This document shows positions 18,296-25,370 of a DNA stretch of 64,000 nt, piece after piece. Made by a program: the position numbers and the translations under genes. The DNA comes from Paralcaligenes ureilyticus (GTDB lineage Bacteria; Pseudomonadota; Gammaproteobacteria; Burkholderiales; Burkholderiaceae_B): assembly GCF_004346225.1 (NCBI RefSeq), contig NZ_SMAJ01000001.1, forward strand, positions 124,001-188,000, written 5' to 3'. The notes beneath the pieces are model-generated. The model made no database searches and was not told where the DNA came from. It saw nothing but the letters and a program-made list of their open reading frames with translations. Position 1 is the stretch's first letter. The number at the start of each line of letters is the position of its first letter.

Positions 18296-19466
18296 CGTCC
18301 TCCCCGCCCTAAAGGGCGAGGATTCCTACCGCTAGCGTCGCACGTCCGCGACGGAGAATGTTTAACGCAGCGTTTACATCACGATCATGCATAGCACCGC
18401 AATCACTGCATACCCACTCTCTTATTCCAAGCCCTGCGATACCGTTAGGCCGCGAGTCGGGCAGTGCACCGCAACTCGAACAGGTTTGGGAGGTCAATCG
18501 TTCGTTCACTTCTTCCACCGTTGCCCCGTGCGTCATCGCTTTGAACTGGAGCAGGTTTCGAAAAGACGACCAAGCCGCGTCATTCACGCTCTTTGCCAGC
18601 TTGGTTTTGGCAAGCGCCTTGGCATTGACGTTGCCGACGGCGATGTAATCAAACTCGTTCACCAGTCTGTGAGACAGTTTGTGGAGAAAATCAGATCGGG
18701 CGTTTTTGATCTTCGTGTGGATCCCTGCGACCTGACGCTTCTTTCTGGCCCGCTGCGCGGTCGCCAGCTTTTCCTCCATCTGGCGAAAATGGCGTGGGTT
18801 GTCGATCTTCTCGCCGGTAGAAAGCGTCGCAAATTCCTTCAACCCCAGGTCGATACCCACACCGTTATGGATGGGCCGGGCGGGGGCATCAGCCACCTCA
18901 ATCACGACGTTCAGGAACCAGTTGCCTTGGGCATCTCGCGCAAAGCACGTGCCGTCCCTGATTTTCCCTTCGGGAAGCGCTCGAGAATTAAACACGCGAA
19001 AAGTATGGCCAGCGAACCGGAAGGCCTGGCCGTGGCGCTTCAGCTCACGCCCCTTCAACGGAACCCATCCCAGCGAGCGCCTGCCGCGATAGCGAAGACA
19101 AGGGCGCCTGAATTGCCCACGCGATTTGGCATATTGCTCGCAGACCGCGTTGACCGTTCCCGAATGGATGCCAAGCTCTTTGCTGCTGCCCGTGGTCAGG
19201 ACATTCAGGTCAAAGCCCGTTGGCCAGCGCTTGCGCCATTTGAGCGCGTGCTTTTGAGTGTCGTTGCAAAAATTCCAGACGAAGTTCACCGCTCGGGACT
19301 GCTTGTTGAGCATCCCGCTCAGGGATTTGACGCGGTAGCGGTAGACCTTCGTGCTCATTGGCGCCCCACCTTTTTTCAAGGTCTTATGCGCCTATCATAC
19401 CTGTTTATTTATACAGTGCAAGCTGTCGCTTGCGCCCCTTACCTCCCCGGCCTGAACGCCGGGGTT
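18296..19466 (-). mobile_element. IS605-family tnpB-only element (IS1341 type)
   Basis: A single tnpB gene sits between two subterminal hairpins. At the tnpB 3' side, CCCCGCCC and GGGCGAGG flank TAAA (18302-18321). At the 5' side, CCCCGGC and GCCGGGG flank a 6-nt loop (19445-19464); another hairpin, GCAAGC/GCTTGC, lies at 19418-19433. Both terminal hairpins read CCTCCCC on the plus strand. No tnpA is present, so transposition would need help in trans. Exact ends cannot be fixed without a second copy. The left end touches the gbcA ribosome binding site. Confidence 0.75.
18309..19358 (-). CDS. tnpB: TnpB-family RNA-guided endonuclease with altered RuvC-II
   Basis: 349 residues from the ATG at 19358, with AAGGTGGGG upstream; a TTG at 19379 is an alternative. 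OrfB N-terminal and zinc-ribbon regions are evident. RuvC-I is NGVGIDLGLKEFATL (D170), RuvC-III is HDRDVNAALNIL (D325/D327), and the zinc ribbon is CSSCG ... CSDCG (C293, C296, C317, C320). Where most TnpB proteins have an IEDLN-like motif with the catalytic Glu, this one reads IAVGNVN, with Gly at 242. Glutamates at 282, 283 and 286, about 40-44 residues on and just before the zinc ribbon, could substitute, as described for Fanzors and some TnpBs. The stop codon lies inside the end hairpin, where the guide (omega) RNA usually ends. Confidence 0.88.
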   Translation of the reverse strand: MSTKVYRYRVKSLSGMLNKQSRAVNFVWNFCNDTQKHALKWRKRWPTGFDLNVLTTGSSKELGIHSGTVNAVCEQYAKSRGQFRRPCLRYRGRRSLGWVPLKGRELKRHGQAFRFAGHTFRVFNSRALPEGKIRDGTCFARDAQGNWFLNVVIEVADAPARPIHNGVGIDLGLKEFATLSTGEKIDNPRHFRQMEEKLATAQRARKKRQVAGIHTKIKNARSDFLHKLSHRLVNEFDYIAVGNVNAKALAKTKLAKSVNDAAWSSFRNLLQFKAMTHGATVEEVNERLTSQTCSSCGALPDSRPNGIAGLGIREWVCSDCGAMHDRDVNAALNILRRGRATLAVGILAL

Positions 19467-19480
19467 TCACGGAGCACCTG

Positions 19481-20764
19481 ATGAAAGAGACATACGTAGC
19501 GTGTGAGCCAGGCAAAACAAAGGTATCGCCGGAAATAGCGGCGCTGGTTGAAAACCGCAAACCGGGACATGCCCTGGATGCTCCCTTTTATATCAGCCCG
19601 GAAGTCTTCGAGGCCGACATGAAACTGATATACGGCCAGCACTGGATCTATGTCGCGGTCGAGTCCGAGATCCCTGAGCCCGGCGACTACATCACGGTCG
19701 ACATACACAGAAATTCCGTGGTCGTCGTGCGCGATGACGACAACGCCATCAAAGCCTTTCACAATGTGTGCCGCCATCGCGGCTCACGCCTGTGCAACGA
19801 ACACAAGGGCTCTGTGGGCAATATTGTTTGCCCCTATCATCAGTGGACCTACGACCTGGAAGGCAAACTGCTTTTTGCCGAGCACATGGGCGACGATTTC
19901 GACCGCAGCCGCAACGGCTTGAAGTCCGTCCATCTGCAAAACCTGGGCGGACTCCTGTTCATTTGCCTGGCGGACTCCCCCCCCGCCGACTTCGACGAGT
20001 TCAAGGCGGCGATGGAGCCGTACATTTTGCCGCATCAAATCAGCAAGACCAAGGTGGCGGCGCAAATCGATATCGTCGAAGAATGCAACTGGAAGCTCAC
20101 CATTGAAAACAACCGCGAATGCTATCACTGCGCGGCCAATCATCCTGAGCTGACGGCGTCCATTTTTGAGTACGGCTTCGGCTATCAGGCCTCGCCAAGC
20201 AACCAGGCCATGCTCGAATCCTACGACCAACTGGTTCTGGAGCGATCCAAAGACTGGGAAGGCGGCTATGGTTTGCCTTCGATTGAAATTGAGCACCTGG
20301 ATGGCAGGATCACTGGTTTTCGAACGCAGCGCCTGCCGCTGGACCAACATGGCGAATCCGAAACCCTCGACGCCAAGATAGCCAGTAAAAAGCTGCTGGG
20401 CGACTTTACTCGGGCAGACCTCGGGGCTCTTTCGCTCTGGACCCAGCCGAACTCGTGGCATCATTTCATGAGCGACCATATCGTGACGTTCCAGGTTTTC
20501 CCTCTATCGGCAGAGCGCACCATGGTGCGCACAACCTGGCTCGTGCATCAAGACGCGGTCGAAGGCGTTGATTACAACCTCGATAATCTGACCGCCGTCT
20601 GGAATGCCACCAACAACCAGGATCGCCACCTGGTGGAAATCTCACAAAAGGGTATCCATAGCGATGCCTACGTGCCTGGCACCTACTCTCCTTACACCGA
20701 AATCTATGTCGAAAAATTTTGCCGCTGGTACATCGAGCGCTTAACCGCCTTGATCAATGCCTGA
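19481..20764 (+). CDS. gbcA: glycine betaine monooxygenase, Rieske oxygenase subunit
   Basis: 427 residues from the ATG at 19481 with GGAG upstream. The Rieske [2Fe-2S] ligands are C97-x-H99 and C117-x2-H120 (CRH ... CPYH). The mononuclear iron site is in NNRECYHCAANHPEL (H216, H221), with the bridging acid nearby. Length and motifs match GbcA/BmoA, which hydroxylates a methyl group of glycine betaine to give dimethylglycine and formaldehyde. gbcB follows at 22 bp. The upstream gap is filled by the tnpB element, so the original promoter or leader may have been displaced. Confidence 0.92.
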   Translation: MKETYVACEPGKTKVSPEIAALVENRKPGHALDAPFYISPEVFEADMKLIYGQHWIYVAVESEIPEPGDYITVDIHRNSVVVVRDDDNAIKAFHNVCRHRGSRLCNEHKGSVGNIVCPYHQWTYDLEGKLLFAEHMGDDFDRSRNGLKSVHLQNLGGLLFICLADSPPADFDEFKAAMEPYILPHQISKTKVAAQIDIVEECNWKLTIENNRECYHCAANHPELTASIFEYGFGYQASPSNQAMLESYDQLVLERSKDWEGGYGLPSIEIEHLDGRITGFRTQRLPLDQHGESETLDAKIASKKLLGDFTRADLGALSLWTQPNSWHHFMSDHIVTFQVFPLSAERTMVRTTWLVHQDAVEGVDYNLDNLTAVWNATNNQDRHLVEISQKGIHSDAYVPGTYSPYTEIYVEKFCRWYIERLTALINA

Positions 20765-20786
20765 ACGGTACAGGCGGGAGCACAAC

Positions 20787-21908
20787 ATGGACGTAAGCAC
20801 CAACCGAATAAACCAGGCCGGGTTCTGGGACAAGCTCCCGCCGGTGTGGGACAGCGACGACGAAGAATCGCTTATCTGCTGTTCCGTCACCGATGAAACG
20901 CATGACGTAAAAACCTTCGCATTCAGAACCCCGAAGGGCCATCTGTTTCACTTTTCGCCGGGGCAGTTTCTAACGCTTGAACTGGTTATCGACGGCGCGC
21001 CAATCAATCGCTGCTATACCATCTCGTCGCCCCCCACCCGCCCTCACCTGCTGACCATTACCGTCAAGCGAGTCGTCAACGGTATCGTATCGAACTGGCT
21101 GCACGACCACCTTAAAGCCGGCGACCGGGTGCGCGTTCTGCCGCCTTCGGGTGAATTTACCTGCGCCAACTATCCCGCCAAGAAATACCTGTTCCTGTCG
21201 GCCGGCTCGGGCGTGACCCCTCTGATGTCCATGTCCCGCACGCATAGCGATCTGGCCGACGATCGCGACATCGTTTTCCTGCATAGTGCGCGAACTCCGG
21301 ACGACATCATTTTTGAAAGCGAACTCAAGCGGTTATCGTATACGCAGCACCATTTTCACACCCATTTCATCTGTGAACGAAATGGCGCGCGCCGACACTG
21401 GAATGGCGTCAACGGCTACCTGACCCTGTCTCTGCTGCAGCTGAGCACACCGGACTTCCTGGAGCGGGAAGCATTCATTTGCGGGCCCGAGCCGTATATG
21501 CGGTCGGTAAAAGGCATGCTCGAGGATGCCGGTTTCCCGATGGAGCACTACCATCAGGAAAGCTTCTCTTTTGAAACGCTATCCAAAACGCAGGATGAGC
21601 AATCGGCCGATGCCGTGGCCGATATCTCCGCCACACCGGGCATTGAACTGTTCAACGTGCAGTTTCAAAAAAGCCATCGCGAAATCACCTGCGTCTCCAG
21701 CCAAAGCGTGCTCGATGCCGCGCGCCAGTCGAGCGTGCGCCTGGCCTCGTCATGCACGCAAGGCATGTGCGGCACCTGCAAGGCCAAGCTTATCTCCGGT
21801 CAGGTCCACATGGAACACAAGGGCGGCATACGCCAGCGTGAAATCGACCAGGGCTATGTGTTGCTATGCTGCAGCCGCCCGCTGAGTGATCTGGTCATCG
21901 ATAAATAA
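20787..21908 (+). CDS. gbcB: glycine betaine monooxygenase reductase subunit
   Basis: 373 residues, starting at the ATG with GGGAG at 6 bp. A ferredoxin-NADP reductase-type FAD domain (RCYTISSPP, the flavin-binding RxYS-like motif), an NAD(P) domain (FLSAGSGVTPLMSM, FICGPEPYM) and a C-terminal plant-type [2Fe-2S] ferredoxin (SSCTQGMCGTCKAKL, LLCCSRP) are in the expected order. It supplies electrons to GbcA. The usual phage-like REP and inverted repeat material follows, so it is likely the last gene of the operon. Confidence 0.92.
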   Translation: MDVSTNRINQAGFWDKLPPVWDSDDEESLICCSVTDETHDVKTFAFRTPKGHLFHFSPGQFLTLELVIDGAPINRCYTISSPPTRPHLLTITVKRVVNGIVSNWLHDHLKAGDRVRVLPPSGEFTCANYPAKKYLFLSAGSGVTPLMSMSRTHSDLADDRDIVFLHSARTPDDIIFESELKRLSYTQHHFHTHFICERNGARRHWNGVNGYLTLSLLQLSTPDFLEREAFICGPEPYMRSVKGMLEDAGFPMEHYHQESFSFETLSKTQDEQSADAVADISATPGIELFNVQFQKSHREITCVSSQSVLDAARQSSVRLASSCTQGMCGTCKAKLISGQVHMEHKGGIRQREIDQGYVLLCCSRPLSDLVIDK

Positions 21909-21967
21909 TTCCGTTTCCAAATCAATCGCGAACGCGAAAGCGCAGACGTACCGGCACCCTCTGATAG

Positions 21968-21991
21968 GTAGCGGCACCCCTTGTGGGTGCC
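21968..21991 (+). repeat. REP palindrome, GGCACCC type
   Basis: Single plus-oriented GTAG-headed copy 60 bp after gbcB. Confidence 0.9.
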
Positions 21992-22079
21992 ATCAATGAA
22001 ATGGAATAAAGGCTAAGGCATTTTCGGTTGAAGTGCTTACGGAACTGAACGGGTTTCATGTCGCTCTTTTTTTAGCCGC

Positions 22080-22253
22080 TTTGGGTGGGGTCATCGTTTT
22101 GGGTGGGGTCATTCTATTAAGACGCCGCAGGGCGAGGGGTGGGTACCGTCCGGTCCGTCCAGCGGTCGTGGCGCTACGCGCCCCGACTGCCCGGGTCTGC
22201 CTCGTCCAGGCGGGCGTCGGGCGAATGACCGGACGGTACCCACCCCTCGCCCT
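22080..22253. repeat. 27-bp perfect inverted repeat with adjacent direct repeat
   Basis: Arms of 27 bp at 22129-22155 and 22227-22253 are perfect reverse complements, starting AGGGCGAGGGG and separated by 71 bp. A 15-bp direct repeat (TTTGGGTGGGGTCAT) lies just before it at 22080-22094 and 22098-22112. Open frames across it are arginine/proline-rich and not convincing. It may be a small non-autonomous element. The remaining bases to 22480 show no gene. Confidence 0.75.
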
Positions 22254-22479
22254 ACGGCTGCGCTGGTGAAATGCATCGGAGGATGTGTAGGGATGGCAGG
22301 CGCTTGGTCGAGTGAGGTCTACGGGCAGCGTGTCTACAGGCAACGTGATAGAGCCGGCTGCGGGCCAGTGAGTTCCAGGCATGCCACGCCCCGGCCCCCA
22401 TAGACGGCGTCTTCAGATACCCAACCGACAAATACCCAAACATCCCGCACCGCATACCGTGTGACCAAAAATGCTCTAA

Positions 22480-22513
22480 AAACACGGAGCGCCGTCAATA
22501 ATGACGGCGCTCC
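22480..22513 (-). terminator. rho-independent terminator of the binding-protein gene
   Basis: A 12-bp perfect stem (GGAGCGCCGTCA/TGACGGCGCTCC) with a 4-nt loop is followed on the minus strand by GTGTTTTTAG, 44 bp after the stop codon. Confidence 0.85.
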
Positions 22514-22556
22514 GGCGGACCAGCCTATTCCTGTCTTAATTTATACCGAATGACTC

Positions 22557-23411
22557 TTATTTTCCTACCCAACCGTTGACTTGCGCATCATTGTCGGCCA
22601 CCCATTTCTTGGCGGCTACAGCAGGCTTCACGCCATCCTGAATCGCCACCATTACCGTGGCGATCTGGCCCGGCTTCCATTGGAATTTGCTCAGGAAATT
22701 CACCACCGGCTTGGCCTTGGTTTCAAGTTTTGGATTGATCATGACTTGAACATTTTCCGACGCGCCAAACACCCCCTTCGGGTCGCTAAGAAAACGCAGT
22801 TTGTATTTGCCGAACATCCAGTGCGGCTGCCAGCCCGTGACCACAATGTCCTTTTTGGCCCGAACCGCGCGATCGAGCGCGACTGCCATCCCTGCGCCCG
22901 AACTGGGAAGCAGCTTATAACCCAGGTCGTACGCCACGATGGCCTTTTGGGCCTTGTCCATTACCCCTGCACCCGCATCGATGCCGGTAATCACACCGTC
23001 AAAGGCGGTCTTTTCCGTTTTCAGATCCGCAACCGTCTTGGCCTTGACGTAGTCCGGAACGACCAGGCCGATCTTGGCGTCTGCTTCAACCGTGCCGACG
23101 AGAACGACTTGCTTCTTGAACTTTTTATAGTACTCGGAGTGCGTGACAGGCAGCCATGCGGACAGGCTCGCATCCAGATCGCCACGGGCCACGCCCGACC
23201 ACATGATGCCGGCCGAAACGGGAACCAGCTTGACGTCATAGCCCAGCTTCTCGCGAATGATGGCCGCCGCAACTTCGGTCGTGGCCACGCTGTCGGCCCA
23301 CCCATCGACATAACCGAGCTTGATTTCCGGCTTGCCAGCAGCCTGAGCCAGGGCCGCAACGCTCAACGTCGCAGCCAGGCCCAATGTTGTAAGTAGAGAG
23401 CAAACTTTCAT
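22557..23411 (-). CDS. betaine/choline ABC transporter substrate-binding protein
   Basis: 284 residues from the ATG at 23411, preceded by AAAGGA at 6 bp. A cleavable signal peptide (MKVCSLLTTLGLAATLSVAALAQAA, about 25 residues) precedes an OpuAC-type periplasmic binding domain: KLGYVDGWADSVATTEVAAA, SLSAWLPVTHSEYY, GIDAGAGVMDKAQKA and VVTGWQPHWMFGKYKLRFL. Tryptophans in the last two match the aromatic cage for quaternary ammonium ligands. It has its own terminator and no adjacent permease; the permease and ATPase lie about 10 kb away. CbcX/ChoX/CaiX-like; the precise ligand is not decided. Confidence 0.88.
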   Translation of the reverse strand: MKVCSLLTTLGLAATLSVAALAQAAGKPEIKLGYVDGWADSVATTEVAAAIIREKLGYDVKLVPVSAGIMWSGVARGDLDASLSAWLPVTHSEYYKKFKKQVVLVGTVEADAKIGLVVPDYVKAKTVADLKTEKTAFDGVITGIDAGAGVMDKAQKAIVAYDLGYKLLPSSGAGMAVALDRAVRAKKDIVVTGWQPHWMFGKYKLRFLSDPKGVFGASENVQVMINPKLETKAKPVVNFLSKFQWKPGQIATVMVAIQDGVKPAVAAKKWVADNDAQVNGWVGK

Positions 23412-23478
23412 AGGTAATCCTTTTTGTTTAAACATCAGTTAATAACAAAAAACGTACTGCCATTCGTCCCTAAGACCT

Positions 23479-24498
23479 CTATTGCCTCATGTAGCCAGCG
23501 GAAGAATTCTGAAATGAAGTATTGGTCTGGTGCAGACCCCAGCCGCGTTCCGAGCTGGGCGTCACACCGAACAATTTGCGATATGTCTTGCTGAAATGGC
23601 AGGCGGATTGAAAGCCGCAGGCAACGGTAATGTTCATCACCGACAAGCCGGTTTGCGTGAGTAGTTCGCGCGCGCGCTGGAGCCGCAAATTCAGGTAGTA
23701 CTGGGTGGGCGTCACGCCCAGGTTTTCGCGAAACATTCTTTGTATCTGCCGCTGCGACGAATGCGACAATTCAGCCAGCTCACCCAGAGACAGCGGCTCT
23801 TCGATATTGGCCTCCATCAGGGAAGCCACTTCGACCAGGGCCTCTCTGACCGAACCTACGCGGGCCAGCAGCGGCACCCGCTGGCGATCCTTCGCATCGC
23901 GAATATGAGCCACTATGAACTGGCTCGCGATGGACGCCCGGATCTCGGCCCCCACCTTGCTCGCGATCAGGTGCAAGACCATATCCAGCGGCGCGACGCC
24001 GCCGGTGCACGTGATCCGGTTGCGGTCAACAACAAATACCTCTTCTTCGAATTCGACGGCCGGAAATTCCTGCCTCAGCACTGTCAGGTTTTCCCAGTGC
24101 GTCGAGCAACGGTAACCATTGAGCAAACCGGCTTTGGCCAAGGCATACGCGCCTGTGCACAGGCTGCCCAGAGTAATACCCTGCGCATCGAGATGGCGCA
24201 ATGTGGACAGGATTTCCGGGCTGCTGGCCGCCCTGATCCCCGTTCCGCCGCACACAAAAACGACATCGGGCATATCCAGGTTATCGAACGGCCGCGTTGC
24301 GATGGCGATACCATTGCTGGAAACAACCGAATCGGCGTCCGGATTCAGGATGGACCATCGATATACCGACTTTCCCAGCAAGTGGTTTGCCATTCTAAGC
24401 ACCTCTACCGCGCTTGAAAACGACAGCAGGGTAAACGAGGGCAGCAGCACGAAACCAAAGTGCGTGTAGTCGCTGATAGACATTGCAGGCCGGCTCAT
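23479..24498 (-). CDS. GlxA-type AraC regulator, GbdR candidate
   Basis: 339 residues. The N-terminal DJ-1/PfpI-like glutamine amidotransferase-fold domain (FGFVLLPSFTLLSFSSAVEVLR, GSLCTGAYALAKAGLL, ITCTGGVAPLDMVLHLI) and C-terminal AraC HTH (LSLGELAELSHSSQRQIQRM, LSVMNITVACGFQSACHFSK) are both complete. GbdR of P. aeruginosa, the activator of betaine and dimethylglycine catabolism, has this architecture. Position between the binding protein and soxG supports that role, but a second paralog at 31660 is also present, so assignment is tentative. A downstream ATG at 24483 is possible. Confidence 0.85.
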   Translation of the reverse strand: MSRPAMSISDYTHFGFVLLPSFTLLSFSSAVEVLRMANHLLGKSVYRWSILNPDADSVVSSNGIAIATRPFDNLDMPDVVFVCGGTGIRAASSPEILSTLRHLDAQGITLGSLCTGAYALAKAGLLNGYRCSTHWENLTVLRQEFPAVEFEEEVFVVDRNRITCTGGVAPLDMVLHLIASKVGAEIRASIASQFIVAHIRDAKDRQRVPLLARVGSVREALVEVASLMEANIEEPLSLGELAELSHSSQRQIQRMFRENLGVTPTQYYLNLRLQRARELLTQTGLSVMNITVACGFQSACHFSKTYRKLFGVTPSSERGWGLHQTNTSFQNSSAGYMRQ

Positions 24499-24578
24499 TT
24501 TCGTTCATCCATCAAATGGTTAAATTCAAACAACTTGGAAGCATGTTTCTTTATGGATAGCGTCTTGATTTTCAACAT

Positions 24579-24750
24579 GGCACCCACAAGGGGTGCCGCT
24601 ACAAAAATTGGGGTGCTGCTACAAAAGCTGGGGTGCCGCTACATTAGCTAACGGTAGGTTTTTGTAGCGGCAGCCCTTGTGGCTGCCATAATCGTTAACA
24701 AGAGGGCGGTATCTTCTTGCGTCGATGACAGGCACAAGGCCTGTCGCTAC
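24579..24750. repeat. REP cluster with partial copies
   Basis: Full copies at 24579-24602 (minus, GGCACCC arms), 24664-24687 (plus, GGCAGCC arms) and 24727-24750 (minus, GACAGGC arms). Between the first two are two half copies ending GCTGCTAC and GCCGCTAC. The last two copies and their linker repeat the 10539-10626 unit. Confidence 0.9.
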
Positions 24751-24776
24751 AAACCTGTCGCTACTGGCGCACCTCT

Positions 24777-25370
24777 TCACAAATAAAACTCTTGCGCGGC
24801 ATCCAGCATCATGCGCACTACATAATCGGCAAAACTGCGCCGGACAATCACCACCCATGCGCCATCGGCTTGCGGCCGTACAGTTATGCCTGCCTTGAAA
24901 AAATACGATTGTGCACATTGCCCTTCGGTGAACGCCTTGGGATGCAGGTCCAGCGGGCAACCTTTCTGCAAAACATCCCGGGCGTGAACGCCCGACAAAC
25001 GCAATGTGGTGTAGCCGCTGCTTACATCGACGGTCGTCGAAAATTGATCACCAAACCGGCGGCGCAAGGCCGCCTCGAGCACCGCAGGCGTATCCTGAAG
25101 CGATTGCGCCAGCCATTCATTGGGCCCCAGCCACCACAGCACATGCGTGGCGCCGACCGATACCGTATTGGTCTCAACCGGCAGCGCTGCGCCCAACACC
25201 TCGCCAACAGCCTGCACAAACTCGGGCGAATTCGAATTCCCGCGAATATTGTTCAGTTCAAGAAACGGCATTTCTTCTATGCGAACCTGTGCATGAAGAT
25301 GGGATGGCGTCTGGGCCAATAAATCCTGCACGCCCACCAGGGGCGATTCCCGAACGATTTCAGTCTGCAT
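24777..25370 (-). CDS. soxG: sarcosine oxidase gamma subunit
   Basis: 197 residues from the ATG at 25370, overlapping the soxA stop by 11 bp. SoxG-type signatures include WWLGPNEWLAQS, VDVSSGYTTLRLSGVHARDVLQKGCPLDLHP and a C-terminal YVVRMMLDAAQEF. The small gamma subunit packs on the alpha and beta subunits of the heterotetrameric enzyme and binds no cofactor of its own. It is the last gene of the sdaB-soxBDAG operon. Confidence 0.9.
   Translation of the reverse strand: MQTEIVRESPLVGVQDLLAQTPSHLHAQVRIEEMPFLELNNIRGNSNSPEFVQAVGEVLGAALPVETNTVSVGATHVLWWLGPNEWLAQSLQDTPAVLEAALRRRFGDQFSTTVDVSSGYTTLRLSGVHARDVLQKGCPLDLHPKAFTEGQCAQSYFFKAGITVRPQADGAWVVIVRRSFADYVVRMMLDAAQEFYL

Noticed and set aside
22056-22382. 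108-residue minus-strand frame
   Set aside because: Arises from the 27-bp inverted repeat and flanks; Arg/Pro/Thr-rich without motifs.
23479-24498. Firm naming as gbdR
   Set aside because: A second paralog at 31660 has the same architecture; sequence alone does not separate them.
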